From contig NZ_CP104007.1 in assembly GCF_029201545.1 (NCBI RefSeq), positions 3,816,501 through 3,880,500 on the forward strand: a DNA stretch of 64,000 nucleotides, read 5' to 3'. The first letter of the stretch is position 1; every line of letters starts with the position of its first letter. Position numbers and translations under genes: made by a program. The notes below the pieces were generated by a model. The model searched no databases. It had not been told where the DNA came from and was given only the letters and a program-made list of their open reading frames with translations. Positions 53,142-62,611 of this stretch are shown piece after piece. This stretch comes from Devosia sp. FJ2-5-3 (GTDB taxonomy: Bacteria; Pseudomonadota; Alphaproteobacteria; Rhizobiales; Devosiaceae).

Positions 53142-55607
53142 TTACTCCGCCGCAACGCGCGGGGGAGTCTCCTTGAGCACATCCTTGTCGAAATCGTCGA
53201 CCTTGACCACGCGTTCCGTCGCTTCATCTGCCGCCCGCATGATGCCGGCTTCGTTGTCGTTGAGGACGCCTGCCGCCACCGCATCGGCAATGGCGTCGCG
53301 GTCGAGCCGCCGCTCGATGACGCCCTTGCGTGCCGCGCGGATGAATTTGGCTTCGATTTCCTCGGCCTCGGTCACCTTGACGAATGCGTCTTCGAGAACG
53401 CCGGTCACGTCATCGGGGTCATTGGAGATATAGACGCCCGTCGTCAGGCGATCGCGGAAGGCGCCAGGGACCAGAACCGACCGCACGAAGCGATAATTGA
53501 TATTGTCCGAAGCGCGCTTGGCGTGGCGCCCAAGCGGGAAACAGAGGATGCGCATGGCCCATGCAAAGACAGGATTGGGGAAATTGTCGAAAATCTCGCC
53601 AAAGATCTTTTCCATCGACGCGATGCGATCCTGCATGATCGCGTCGACCAATTCCTTGTCCTCGGCCAGGCGGCCTTCCTCGTCGAAGCGCTTGAGGGTG
53701 GCGGACATCATATAGAGGTCGCCCAGGAGATCGGCCATGCGGCCCGAAATCTTCTGCTTGCTCTTGAGCGCGCCGCCCAGCACCACGGTGGTCCAATCAG
53801 CGGTGAGGGCAAAGGCCTGCGAATAGCGGTGGAGCTTGCGATACCAGCCGGCCATCGGCCCGTCATTGGGCGCCGAGGCGAAAGCGCCATTGGTCAGCCC
53901 GTGGAGGAAACTGGCCACGATATTGCGCAGCATGAATTTGGTGTGGCCGCCAAAGGCCCTGTCGAAATCATCGAGCCCGGCCTTGCGATCCTTGTTCTGG
54001 GCCGCCTGCACTTCCTTGAGAAGGTAAGGATGAGCGCGCAGCACGCCCTGGGCAAAGGTCATCAGCGTGCGGGTGAGGATATTGGCGCCTTCCACCGTGA
54101 TGGCCACGGGCAGGGCCTGATAGGCGCCGAAGAGGTAATTGCCCGGCCCATCCTGGATGGCGCGGCCGCCATGGATATCGAAGGCATCGTCCATGCTGTC
54201 GCGCATGGCTTCGGTGGTGGTGTATTTGAGCAGGCCCGCAATCACGGCGGGGCGCTGGCCTTCATCGACCATGGAGGCGGTGAGCCGGCGCGCCGCTTCG
54301 AAGCTGTAGGCGCGCTTGACCATTTCGCCCAGCGGCTCGGCGACGCCTTCCATCAGCCCGACCGGAATGCCGAACTGACGGCGCACGCGGGCATAGGCGG
54401 AAGTGGTGCGCAGCGTCTGCTTGATCGAGGTCGTGCCGATGGCGGGCAGGGAAATGGCCCGGCCGGTCGAGAGGCACTCCATCAGCATGCGCCACCCCTG
54501 GCCGGCATATTCGGTGCCGCCGATCAGGAAATCCATCGGGATGAACACATCCCGCCCCCGCACCGGTCCATTCATGAACGCCTGGCGGGCCGGGAAGTGG
54601 CGGCGGCCGATTTCCATGCCGGGATGGTCATGCGGCACCAGCGCCAGGGTAATGCCGATGGTCTCGCCCCGGCCGAGATGGTTTTCCGGATCCTTGAGGA
54701 TGAAGGCAAGGCCCACCAGCGTGGCGATGGGCGCCAGCGTGATGTAGCGCTTGTCAAAGGAGAGGCGAACGCCCAGCACTTCCTGGCCGTTATAGATCCC
54801 CTTGGTGACGGTGCCGTAGTCGCGCATGCCGCCGGCATCGGAGCCGGAATGGACGCCTGTCAGCGCAAAGCAGGGCACTTCCTGGCCGATGGCGAGGCGA
54901 TGGAGATATTTGTCCTTCTGCGCCGGGGTGCCGTATTTTTCCAGCAGTTCGCCGGGCCCGAGCGAGTTGGGCACCATGACGGTGATGCCGGCGGCCACCG
55001 ACCGGCTGGCGATCTTGGAGACGATCATCGACTGCGCCTGGGCCGAAAAGCCAAGGCCACCATGGTCCTTGGCAATCAGCATGCCGAGGAAACCCTTGTC
55101 CTTGAAAAACTGCCAGAGCTCGGGGGAGAGATCGGCGCGATTGTGACGAATGTCCCAATCATCCATCATGCGGCAGGCGGTTTCGGTGGGGCCGTTGAGA
55201 AAAGCCTCTTCGTCGGGGGTGAGCGTCAGCGGACGGATCGCGGTGAGCTTGGTCCAGTCCGGGCGACCCGAAAAGAGTTCGGCATCCCAGCCGACGGTGC
55301 CGGCATCGAGCGCTTCCTGTTCGGTGCGGCTGACCTTGGGCAGGATGGATTTGACCGCGCCATAGACCGGGGTCGTCAGCACGGCCTTGCGCAAGGGCGC
55401 AATGCTCAGCAGCAGCAGGATGGCGCCAAAGGCCAGCAGTACCCAGCTGCCGAAACCGAGCCCGTAGACCGCGCCGGCCGCGGTGAAATCCAGCCCCGAA
55501 ACGATGCCGATGACGATTGCTGCGAGGCCCCATTGCCAGAGCGCGGCCTCGCGCACGGCCAGGAAAGCAAAAACCACCAGACTGATCGCAAATAGTATCA
55601 GCGTCAC
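53142..55607 (-). CDS. fadE: acyl-CoA dehydrogenase, FadE type
   Basis: 821 aa, the FadE length. Two N-terminal membrane segments (about 1-20 and 25-70) anchor it. The dehydrogenase core follows: KDHGGLGFSAQAQSMIVSKIASRS, CFALTGVHSGSDAGGMRDYGTV (FAD and substrate site), SFDKRYITLAPIATLVGLAF, ARVRRQFGIPVGLMEGV, FDIHGGRAIQDGPGNYLFGAYQALPVAITVEGANIL (the catalytic-Glu segment VEGAN). The C-terminal DUF1974 part is included. It does the first oxidation of beta-oxidation. The GTG start is chosen for GGAGG eight bases upstream. Divergent from fadD, with two operator copies in the shared promoter region. Confidence 0.94.
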   Translation of the reverse strand: MTLILFAISLVVFAFLAVREAALWQWGLAAIVIGIVSGLDFTAAGAVYGLGFGSWVLLAFGAILLLLSIAPLRKAVLTTPVYGAVKSILPKVSRTEQEALDAGTVGWDAELFSGRPDWTKLTAIRPLTLTPDEEAFLNGPTETACRMMDDWDIRHNRADLSPELWQFFKDKGFLGMLIAKDHGGLGFSAQAQSMIVSKIASRSVAAGITVMVPNSLGPGELLEKYGTPAQKDKYLHRLAIGQEVPCFALTGVHSGSDAGGMRDYGTVTKGIYNGQEVLGVRLSFDKRYITLAPIATLVGLAFILKDPENHLGRGETIGITLALVPHDHPGMEIGRRHFPARQAFMNGPVRGRDVFIPMDFLIGGTEYAGQGWRMLMECLSTGRAISLPAIGTTSIKQTLRTTSAYARVRRQFGIPVGLMEGVAEPLGEMVKRAYSFEAARRLTASMVDEGQRPAVIAGLLKYTTTEAMRDSMDDAFDIHGGRAIQDGPGNYLFGAYQALPVAITVEGANILTRTLMTFAQGVLRAHPYLLKEVQAAQNKDRKAGLDDFDRAFGGHTKFMLRNIVASFLHGLTNGAFASAPNDGPMAGWYRKLHRYSQAFALTADWTTVVLGGALKSKQKISGRMADLLGDLYMMSATLKRFDEEGRLAEDKELVDAIMQDRIASMEKIFGEIFDNFPNPVFAWAMRILCFPLGRHAKRASDNINYRFVRSVLVPGAFRDRLTTGVYISNDPDDVTGVLEDAFVKVTEAEEIEAKFIRAARKGVIERRLDRDAIADAVAAGVLNDNEAGIMRAADEATERVVKVDDFDKDVLKETPPRVAAE

Positions 55608-55752
55608 TGCACTGTCCTCCTCGGACGAGGCTGCCCCAAACGGCATCGCCCGCCATGCCAATTCGACCGACGCCCCCGATTGTGCGTCCGTTCTGCCGGG
55701 ATGAAGGCGCCAAAAGGCACCCCATCCGGGCGTTTGCCAATAATGTAGCGCA

Positions 55753-55769
55753 CTTTACGTAAACGTCAA
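55753..55769 (+). promoter_or_regulatory. MerR/LiuR-type operator, copy 1 (fadE side)
   Basis: CTTTACGTAAACGTCAA, semi-palindromic (CTTTACG...CGTCAA). It lies about 146 bp upstream of the fadE start. It matches the reverse complement of copy 2 at 15 of 17 positions and resembles the TTTACGTnnACGTAAA-type sites of LiuR regulators of acyl-CoA catabolism. Confidence 0.65.
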
Positions 55770-55880
55770 CCAAACGCCCTATGCGTTCAATCCTGCATTT
55801 TCACCGTCGCAGCCTCCCCGTCGACGATCAAAAGTCCCCCGCGCCCAGATCGTTGCACGTTCGCAAGTCCGGGCAATTGT

Positions 55881-55897
55881 TTGACGCTAACGTAAAG
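55881..55897 (-). promoter_or_regulatory. MerR/LiuR-type operator, copy 2 (fadD side)
   Basis: TTGACGCTAACGTAAAG on the plus strand; its reverse complement CTTTACGTTAGCGTCAA differs from copy 1 at two positions. It lies about 114 bp before the fadD start. The mirrored arrangement fits one regulator controlling both divergent transcripts. The remaining bases between fadE and fadD show no other clear element. Confidence 0.65.
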
Positions 55898-56010
55898 CCG
55901 TGGAATAATTCTTACCGCTGCCGAGGGCATCATCCCTACCGAACCCAAAGGGCGGATCAGCGGCGAGAGGAAGCGCGGCCGCCGTGAAGCGGGGCCAGGA
56001 GGAGGATTGC

Positions 56011-57723
56011 ATGGACTTGACCAGCACTGCACAGGAGACATCGCGCCCGTGGATTGCGGCCTACCCGGAAGGGATTTCCTGGCAGGGCGAAATCGACGTG
56101 ACGCCGGTGCACGAGCAGGTGCTGGCCGCATGCGCGAAAAACCCCTCCGCCGTGGCGCTCGACTTTCTCGGCGGCACCACCAGTTTCGGTGAACTGGCCA
56201 AGGCCATCACCGCCTTTGCCGGTGCGCTGCAGTCCAGATATGGGGTGACCAAGGGCACCCGCGTCGCCATCATGCTGCCGAACACACCCTTCTACCCCAT
56301 CGCCTATTACGGGGTGCTGCGCGCGGGCGGCACGGTGGTCAACTGCAATCCGCTCTATACCGTTTCCGAGCTCAGCCACATCACCGCCAATGCTGGCGCC
56401 GACCTCATGGTGACCCTCGATCTCCAGCAGATCTTTGAAAAAGGCGAGGCCCTTCTCGATGCGGGCCACGTCAAATCGCTGGTCGTCTGCCATTTCCCCG
56501 ACGCGCTGCCACTGGCCAAGAAAGTCCTCTTCTCGCTGTTCAAGCGTAGGGATCTGGCCAAGCCGCGACAGTCCCGCCACGCCGGCAATATCTCCTCTTT
56601 CGCCGAGTTGATCGAAGCGCGCCAGACGCCGAGCGCGGTGGTCATCGACACCCGCAACGACATTGCGGTCCAGCAATATACCGGCGGCACGACGGGCATT
56701 CCCAAGGGCGCGCTTTTGACCCACGCCAATATCGCGGCCAATATGAGCCAGATCGACGCCTGGGGTTGCGGGCTGTTCTACCCGCCCTCCAAGGTCGTGG
56801 CGGTGCTGCCCTTCTTCCACATCTTTGCCATGACCGTCTGCATGAACGTGCCGCTCTGCAACGGCACCCAGGTGGTGATGCTGCCACGCTTCGAGCTCAA
56901 GGCGCTGCTCGCCCTGTTGACGCGCACCCGCGCCAATGTGCTCCCCGCCGTGCCGACCCTGCTCAACGCCATCGCCCGCTCGGGCGCCACTGCCGAGCAA
57001 TTGTCCAGCCTCGAAGTGGCGATTTCCGGCGGCGCCGCGCTGCCGGACGAGGTGCGCAACGCTTTTGCTAAGAAATCCAAGGCGCTGCTGGCGGAGGGCT
57101 ATGGCCTCACCGAAGCCTCGCCGGTCGTCTGCTGCGCCGCGCTGCGCGTGCCCTCAAAGCCCATGTCCATCGGCCTGCCGCTGCCCGGCACCGATATCCG
57201 CTTCATCGAGGTCGATAGCGGCCAGCCTGTCGGCATCGGCGAGAACGGTGAATTGCAGGTCAAGGGGCCGCAGGTGATGAAGGGCTATCACGACAATCGG
57301 GAGGCCAGCGAAGAGGCTTTCATGGATGGATGGCTGCGCACGGGCGATGTCGGCCACATGGATGAGGACGGCTATGTCTTCCTCGTCGACCGCATCAAGG
57401 ACCTCATCATCTGCTCGGGCTTCAACGTCTATCCGCGGGTCATCGAGGAAGCGCTGATGACCCATGAGGCGGTCGAGGAGACCAATGTCATCGGCGTCGA
57501 TGACGAGTATCGCGGCGAAGCCCCGGTGGCCTATGTGAAGCTGCGCGAGGGCAAGTCGGTCTCGGAGGCCGATCTCAAGCACTTCCTTGCCGACAAGCTC
57601 AACAAGATTGAAATGCCCAGGCAAATCATCTTCAAGGACGCCTTGCCCAAGACCCTGATCGGAAAGCTGTCCAAGAAGGAGTTGCGGGAGGAATACGCCC
57701 AACAAAAGGCCGGAATGAAGTGA
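56011..57723 (+). CDS. fadD: long-chain fatty acid-CoA ligase
   Basis: 570 aa. It activates fatty acids to acyl-CoA with ATP. The P-loop is YTGGTTGIPKGALLTHANI, the A5-type motif EGYGLTEASPV, A7 GWLRTGDVGHMDEDGYVFLVDRIKDLIICSGFNVYPRVIEEAL, and the late Lys is in PKTLIGKLSKKELREEY. The VAVLPFFHIFAMTVCMNVPL and TPFYPIAYYGVLRAGGTVVNCNPLYTVSEL blocks match FadD rather than acetyl-CoA synthetase. AGGAGGA lies seven bases before the ATG. The stop overlaps the MerR gene by four bases. Confidence 0.93.
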   Translation: MDLTSTAQETSRPWIAAYPEGISWQGEIDVTPVHEQVLAACAKNPSAVALDFLGGTTSFGELAKAITAFAGALQSRYGVTKGTRVAIMLPNTPFYPIAYYGVLRAGGTVVNCNPLYTVSELSHITANAGADLMVTLDLQQIFEKGEALLDAGHVKSLVVCHFPDALPLAKKVLFSLFKRRDLAKPRQSRHAGNISSFAELIEARQTPSAVVIDTRNDIAVQQYTGGTTGIPKGALLTHANIAANMSQIDAWGCGLFYPPSKVVAVLPFFHIFAMTVCMNVPLCNGTQVVMLPRFELKALLALLTRTRANVLPAVPTLLNAIARSGATAEQLSSLEVAISGGAALPDEVRNAFAKKSKALLAEGYGLTEASPVVCCAALRVPSKPMSIGLPLPGTDIRFIEVDSGQPVGIGENGELQVKGPQVMKGYHDNREASEEAFMDGWLRTGDVGHMDEDGYVFLVDRIKDLIICSGFNVYPRVIEEALMTHEAVEETNVIGVDDEYRGEAPVAYVKLREGKSVSEADLKHFLADKLNKIEMPRQIIFKDALPKTLIGKLSKKELREEYAQQKAGMK

Positions 57724-58106
57724 ACCGCATCGACCCCGATAGCCCAGACCTCTATTCGATTGCCGACCTCGCCCGCGAGTTCGGCATTTCGACAAGGGCT
57801 ATCCGCTTCTACGAATCCAAGGGCCTGCTCTCGCCCGAGCGGCTCGGCGCCACGCGCATATTTCGCCGCCGCGACCGGGCCCGGCTGATCCTCATCCTGC
57901 GCGGCAAGCGCCTCGGGTTTTCTTTACGAGAGATTTCCGACTATCTCGGACTTTACGACGCCGACCGCAACCAGCAGGTCACCATGCTGGCCGAAAAGGT
58001 CGATGAACGGCTCGAAATCCTCGAACAACAGCTCTCGGACCTGCAAACCACGATTGCCGAGCTCAAGGAAATCCGCAAACTGGCGATCCAACGAGTCGCT
58101 AGTTAA
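57720..58106 (+). CDS. MerR-family regulator (LiuR-like)
   Basis: 128 aa. The HTH is LYSIADLAREFGISTRAIRFYESKGLLSPERLGATRIFRRRDRARLILILRGKRLGFSLREISDYLGLYD, followed by a coiled dimer helix (about 85-122). No Cys effector site is seen, so it probably senses an acyl-CoA or similar ligand, as LiuR does for branched-chain acyl-CoA breakdown. The GTG start lies in the fadD stop (GTGA). The twin operators in the fadE/fadD promoter are its likely targets. Confidence 0.88.
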   Translation: MNRIDPDSPDLYSIADLAREFGISTRAIRFYESKGLLSPERLGATRIFRRRDRARLILILRGKRLGFSLREISDYLGLYDADRNQQVTMLAEKVDERLEILEQQLSDLQTTIAELKEIRKLAIQRVAS

Positions 58107-58118
58107 GAGTAGTGGTCC

Positions 58119-58652
58119 ATGCCCGAGCTGTTCGCCGCGCTGACCGACGGGTCTGCCCACCCCAATAAATGGCCTGCCGCGCTTCTGGTCTGCAGCCAGA
58201 CCGAGGCCCGCCGCAATGGGGCCGACTGGGCGCCGACCCACATCATCTCCATTTATGGTCCCACGAGCCGCTATCTCGGCCTGCCCGATTTCGACCAGAG
58301 CCGGCAGCTGCATGCGCGCTTCGAGGATACGCTCGATCCCGCCGATCCCGGTGCGCCGAGCATTGCCGACATTGACGCGATCATGGATTTCGTCGACGGC
58401 CTGCCCAAAGATGCGCGGCTGATGATCCATTGCCTCCAGGGCAGCACGCGCGGCGCCGCGGTGGCGCTGGGGATCCTTGCCCGCTATGTCTCCCCCGACA
58501 AGGCCGGCCAGACCATTTTCCGCGCCTGCGCCAATGCCGCGCCCAATCCTCTGCTCGTCGCCCTCTGGGACCGCGCCCTCGGCCTCGACGGCAAGCTCAT
58601 CAAAGCCGGCCGCAAATTCCCCACCGCGGGGTTGCGGCGGGCCGTGGCTTAG
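58119..58652 (+). CDS. tyrosine-phosphatase-fold protein (HCX5R)
   Basis: 177 aa. The P-loop LMIHCLQGSTRGAAVALGIL fits HCX5R of protein tyrosine or dual-specificity phosphatases, and an upstream acidic segment (FEDTLDPADPGAPSIADIDAIMDFVDGLP) may supply the general acid. Short for the family. It follows the MerR gene by 12 bp on the same strand, so may be part of the fadD unit. Similar small rhizobial proteins are annotated only as phosphatase-like; substrate unknown. Confidence 0.7.
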   Translation: MPELFAALTDGSAHPNKWPAALLVCSQTEARRNGADWAPTHIISIYGPTSRYLGLPDFDQSRQLHARFEDTLDPADPGAPSIADIDAIMDFVDGLPKDARLMIHCLQGSTRGAAVALGILARYVSPDKAGQTIFRACANAAPNPLLVALWDRALGLDGKLIKAGRKFPTAGLRRAVA

Positions 58653-58665
58653 TCGCCACCGCGGT

Positions 58666-58742
58666 GTCATCCCCGCGCAAGCGGGGACCTCTGTTCACCT
58701 GGCAGCTCAATAAACGGAGGTTCCCGCTTTCGCGGGAATGAC
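58666..58742. repeat. long inverted repeat, GTCATTCCCGCG family (copy 3)
   Basis: Left arm GTCATCCCCGCGCAAGCGGG, right arm GGTTCCCGCTTTCGCGGGAA then TGAC, spacer with CTGTT...AACGGAGG shared with copy 2. It lies between the convergent phosphatase-like and UVR-domain genes. Confidence 0.8.
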
Positions 58743-58768
58743 AAGGGGATGGACCATCGTTCTGCCCT

Positions 58769-59044
58769 TCACCCCTTCGGTTTCCGCCCCGTCAGAAAAT
58801 CCGGCTTTTTCGGCTTAACCCAGCCCTTGGGCGGCTGGCGGACGGGGATTTGGGTGCCCAGCCCCATGGCCCCCGGTGGCGGCTGGCCGACAAGCGGCTC
58901 CCCGTCCTCGCCCTGCCCTTCGCCCTTCACGCGCAAAATCTCGTTGCGCAGGGCCGCAGCCTTTTCGAAATCCATCGCCTCGGCGGCGTCTGCCATCTGC
59001 TTTTCGAGCGCCACCAGCCGCTCGTGATTGGTCCTGGCTGACAT
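58769..59044 (-). CDS. small UVR-domain protein
   Basis: 91 aa. Residues 7-45 (HERLVALEKQMADAAEAMDFEKAAALRNEILRVKGE) are a UVR motif, the helical hairpin by which UvrB and UvrC meet. The rest is a Pro/Gly/Lys-rich tail (QIPVRQPPKGWVKPKKPDFLTGRKPKG). It lies 11 bp after the DNA ligase stop on the same strand, so it is probably co-transcribed with ligase and exonuclease. A repair or clamp-loading adaptor role is possible; UVR motifs also occur outside repair (Clp, McsA). Confidence 0.78.
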   Translation of the reverse strand: MSARTNHERLVALEKQMADAAEAMDFEKAAALRNEILRVKGEGQGEDGEPLVGQPPPGAMGLGTQIPVRQPPKGWVKPKKPDFLTGRKPKG

Positions 59045-59055
59045 TTCTGTCTCCC

Positions 59056-60627
59056 CTAAGTCGCCGCGATGAAGACGGCCATATCGTCCAGCGTCGCCGC
59101 CTCCTGCGCCGGCTTGTCCCAGCGGATGCGGTTGATGCGCGGAAAGCGCAGCGCGACGCCGGATTTATGCCGCGGGCTTTCCTGCGCACTATCGAAAGCC
59201 ACCTCGAACACCAGCTCTTTTTTCACCTCGCGCACCGGCCCGAAGGCGGCGGTGGTATTGGCGCGGATCCAGCGGTCGAGCTGTTTCAACTCCTCATCGG
59301 TGAAGCCGAAATAGGCCTTGCCGATCGGCACGATCTCATTGCCCTTCCAGACGCCAAATGTGTAGTCCGAATAATAGGAGCTGCGCTTGCCATGCCCGCG
59401 CTGGGCATACATCAGCACGGCATCGACCACATTGGGGTCGCGCTTCCATTTATACCAATTGCCCTTGGGCCGCCCCGGCACATAGGGGGCGCTTCTGAGC
59501 TTGATCATCACCCCTTCATGGCCGTGCTCGTCAGCGCCCTGCCGTCGCATCTCTCCAAGATGGTCCCAATCGCGGAACGGCAGCACTTCGGAGAGATCCA
59601 GCCGCGTTTGCGTATTGTTTTGGAACCACGCCTCCAGCCGCTGCCGCCGCTCGCTCCATGGCAGGGGGCGCACATCCTCCTCGCCATCGAAGAGCATGTC
59701 ATAAACCCGCACAAAGGCCGGCAGCTCCTGCATCTGCTTGCCCGACGCCACCTTGCGGTTCAGCCGCTGCTGCAGATCATTGAAGCTTTTCGCATCAAAA
59801 TCATGCCCTACAAGCAGCTCGCCATCGAGCACGGCACTGCCACTGACATTCTCAACAATATCGGGGAACGAGCCGCCGATATCATCGCCGGTGCGCGAAA
59901 ACAGCGAGGCGCCGCCCGACCCCATCACCAGCTGCACGCGGATGCCGTCCCATTTCCACTCCACCGCGAAATCTTTCGGGTCGAGCTTTTCGAAATCCCT
60001 GTCCTCGATCGGATTGGAGAGCATGAGCGGGTGAAACCGCGCCGCATGGTCGATCTCGGGCCGCTCACCCCGGCCCTCCAGCCAGGCGAAGAGATCGGTA
60101 TAGGGCACCTGCAAACCGTGCCAGACTTCCTCGATGGCCTGCAGCTCAATCCCGCTCATATCGGCTAGCGCGGTCTTCGCCAGCCTTGCCGATACGCCAA
60201 TGCGCAGCGCCCCGGTCGCCAGTTTCACGAGGGCCCACCGCTCATGGATCGCCGCCCTTGTCAGAAGATCTGCGATCAGCCGTGGCAAGTCCGATTTGGC
60301 CGTCTGGTTGAGCTGATCGACGAGCTCGGCCAGTCCCGGCAGATCGGCGGGACCGTGATGGGGCCAGATCAGCGCGATGGTTTCCCCGAGATCGCCGACA
60401 TAATCGTAGGAGAGCGCAAAGAGCGTTTCGTCCACTTCCGCCAGCACGATCTCCTTGAGCAGCGCCGGCTTGACGTTGCGAATGTCCATCTCCCCGGTCA
60501 GCACGGCGAGGGCAATCCCGCGATCCGGGTCCGGCACTTCGGCAAAATAGCGTTTAAGCGCCTCGAGCTTTCGCGTGCGCGAGGGCGTCAGCGCCAGCAC
60601 TTCGAGAAGTTCGGCAAAGCGTTTCAT
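59056..60627 (-). CDS. ATP-dependent DNA ligase (ligase-associated repair cluster)
   Basis: 523 aa. N-terminal helical DNA-binding domain (1-200), then the adenylation domain with the AMP-Lys in FAVEWKWDGIRVQLV (KWDGIR), SRTGDDIGGSFPDI, AVLDGELLVG, EGVMIKLRSAPYVPGRPKGNWYKWKRD (motifs III-V), and an OB-fold end with VALRFPRINRIRWDK. All motifs are present. It seals nicks with ATP. It overlaps the exonuclease gene by four bases. This is the pair seen in ligase-associated DNA damage response clusters; the helicase and PdeM-type nuclease partners are not beside it. Confidence 0.92.
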   Translation of the reverse strand: MKRFAELLEVLALTPSRTRKLEALKRYFAEVPDPDRGIALAVLTGEMDIRNVKPALLKEIVLAEVDETLFALSYDYVGDLGETIALIWPHHGPADLPGLAELVDQLNQTAKSDLPRLIADLLTRAAIHERWALVKLATGALRIGVSARLAKTALADMSGIELQAIEEVWHGLQVPYTDLFAWLEGRGERPEIDHAARFHPLMLSNPIEDRDFEKLDPKDFAVEWKWDGIRVQLVMGSGGASLFSRTGDDIGGSFPDIVENVSGSAVLDGELLVGHDFDAKSFNDLQQRLNRKVASGKQMQELPAFVRVYDMLFDGEEDVRPLPWSERRQRLEAWFQNNTQTRLDLSEVLPFRDWDHLGEMRRQGADEHGHEGVMIKLRSAPYVPGRPKGNWYKWKRDPNVVDAVLMYAQRGHGKRSSYYSDYTFGVWKGNEIVPIGKAYFGFTDEELKQLDRWIRANTTAAFGPVREVKKELVFEVAFDSAQESPRHKSGVALRFPRINRIRWDKPAQEAATLDDMAVFIAAT

Positions 60628-61622
60628 TCGCCGCCCTCCCCGCCATCATCATCGAGCCCGGGCAGCGCCAGGGGTTCAGCCTCCAGCCCCTGCTTTTTGC
60701 ACCAATAGACCAGCGCATCCTCCCGGCCATGGGTCACCCAAACGGTTTCCGCGCCGCTTTCGAGGATAGACTCGTTGAGTTCGCCCCAGTCGCAATGGTC
60801 CGAAATCACCAGCGGCAATTCCACCAGCGCCTGGCGCGCCCGTTGCTTGACGCTCATCCAGCCCGAGGCCTGGCAGACGACCGGATCGGGAAAGCGCCGG
60901 CTCCAGCGGTCGCGAATGGCCGAGGGCGGCGCAATGACGATCTGTCCGGCCATCGCTGCCTTGGGCATGCCGGTCGCCGGAATAAGCTCGCCGAGGTCGA
61001 CGCCCAGCTCCTGGTAGAGCTCGCAGAGCCGGATCATGGCGCCATGCAGATAGATTGGTTGGTCCCAGCCGGCATCGCGCAGCAGCGCAATCACACGCTG
61101 CGCCTTGCCCAATGCATAACAACCGACGAGATGGGCCCGCTCGGGCTGGGCGGCGACCGATTTCAAAAGCCGCGCGATCTCGTCCTTTGGATCGGGGTGC
61201 TGGAACACCGGCAGCCCGAATGTGGCCTCGGTAATGAGCAGATCGCAGGGCACAGTCTCATAAGGCTGGGCCGTACGGTCGGGGCGGCGCTTATAGTCGC
61301 CCGTGACCACCACACGCTGCCCCTCGGCCTCAATCAGCACCTGCGCCGACCCCAAAATATGTCCGGCCGGAAAAAAGGTGATCGTCGTGCCGTCCATCGC
61401 AAGCGGCGTGTTGAACTCCAGCGCCTGGAACTGGCCGGCGCAATCCTCGCCATAGCGCACCTTCATGATCGCCACCGTGTCCGGCGTCGCCAGCACCGCG
61501 CCATGGCCGGAGCGGGCGTGGTCGGCATGGCCGTGGGTAATGATCGCGCGCGGTTTGGGCACGGATGGGTCGACCCAGGCATCGATGGAGGGGATATAGA
61601 GATCGCGATTGAGAACGGCCAT
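60624..61622 (-). CDS. ligase-associated DNA exonuclease (metallo-beta-lactamase fold)
   Basis: 332 aa. Metal sites [16 protein letters not shown] (HxHxDH), [19 protein letters not shown] and [17 protein letters not shown]; the beta-CASP part has [17 protein letters not shown] and [15 protein letters not shown], close to the SNM1/Pso2-type nucleases. It should trim DNA ends before ligation by its coupled partner. Start ATG 61622 with GAGG five bases upstream; the open frame upstream has no RBS. Confidence 0.88.
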   Translation of the reverse strand: MAVLNRDLYIPSIDAWVDPSVPKPRAIITHGHADHARSGHGAVLATPDTVAIMKVRYGEDCAGQFQALEFNTPLAMDGTTITFFPAGHILGSAQVLIEAEGQRVVVTGDYKRRPDRTAQPYETVPCDLLITEATFGLPVFQHPDPKDEIARLLKSVAAQPERAHLVGCYALGKAQRVIALLRDAGWDQPIYLHGAMIRLCELYQELGVDLGELIPATGMPKAAMAGQIVIAPPSAIRDRWSRRFPDPVVCQASGWMSVKQRARQALVELPLVISDHCDWGELNESILESGAETVWVTHGREDALVYWCKKQGLEAEPLALPGLDDDGGEGGE

Positions 61623-61701
61623 AATCACCTCGCCCTGCCATTCAGCAACGGTTTTGCCGGCTTTAGAGTTGCCCCAACAGCATGACAGGAAGGAATGCCT
61701 C

Positions 61702-62535
61702 ATGACGATCCCCACCACCACATTGCCCGATGGCACGCCCATGCCGGTCTTTGGCCTTGGCACCTGGATGATGGGCGAGCGCGGTGACAGACTCCGTCAG
61801 GAGGTCGACACCATCTGCGCCGGGCTTGATCAGGGCATTACCCTTATCGATACGGCCGAGATGTATGGCGATGGTGGCTCCGAGCGCATGGTGGGCGAAG
61901 CCATTGCCGGAAAGCGCGAGGGGCTGTTCCTTGTCTCAAAGGTCCTGCCGCACAATGCCAGCCGCGAGGGCACGATCCGCGCCTGCGAGAGAAGCCTGAA
62001 ACACCTGGGCACCGACCGGCTCGATCTTTATCTCCTCCACTGGCGCGGGCGTTATCCACTCGCCGAGACGGTGGGAGCCTTCGAAACGCTCAAAGCCCAG
62101 GGCAAGATCGCGCGCTGGGGCGTCTCCAATTTCGACATCGAGGACATGGACGAATTGGCCGGCGTTTCCGACCAGTGCCAGGCCAATCAGGTGCTCTATA
62201 ATTGCAGCCGTCGCGGGATCGAATTCGACCTCCTGCCGGATGCGCAGGACAAGGGCGTAGCGATCATGGCCTATTCCCCCATCGAACAGGGGCGTCTTGC
62301 CGGCCATAAGGCGATGGACGCCATCGCTCACCGCCACAATGCAAGCACGGCCCAGATCGCGCTTGCCTTCGTGCTCCGCCACAAGGGTGTCATCGCCATC
62401 CCCAAGACCTCCCGACCGGATCGGGTCGCCGAAAATCTTGCGGCGCTAGAGATCGAGCTCACCTCCGAAGATATGGCCGACATCGACCGTGCCTTTCCGC
62501 CGCCGCGCCGCAAGATCCCGCTTGAAATGATCTGA
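61702..62535 (+). CDS. aldo/keto reductase
   Basis: 277 aa, the usual AKR barrel. [35 protein letters not shown] (Asp and catalytic Tyr), [16 protein letters not shown] (catalytic Lys), [36 protein letters not shown] (His) and [19 protein letters not shown] (NADPH phosphate site). The tetrad is complete. AGGAAGG lies upstream. It reduces carbonyls with NADPH; substrate unknown. Divergent from the exonuclease gene and upstream of an esterase. Confidence 0.9.
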   Translation: MTIPTTTLPDGTPMPVFGLGTWMMGERGDRLRQEVDTICAGLDQGITLIDTAEMYGDGGSERMVGEAIAGKREGLFLVSKVLPHNASREGTIRACERSLKHLGTDRLDLYLLHWRGRYPLAETVGAFETLKAQGKIARWGVSNFDIEDMDELAGVSDQCQANQVLYNCSRRGIEFDLLPDAQDKGVAIMAYSPIEQGRLAGHKAMDAIAHRHNASTAQIALAFVLRHKGVIAIPKTSRPDRVAENLAALEIELTSEDMADIDRAFPPPRRKIPLEMI

Positions 62536-62611
62536 GCCGCCGTCCCCCCGCCCTTGCCTTGCCGGGCAGTCTCGGCCACACCAGACAAAACAGAAAAAAC
62601 GGGAGCCGTTC

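Noticed and set aside
53523..55595. 690-codon open frame antisense to fadE (and similar long frames opposite fadJ, fadI and the diguanylate cyclase)
   Set aside because: They are exact shadows of well-recognised genes; the translations are low-information (HGxGD-rich) and lack RBS support.
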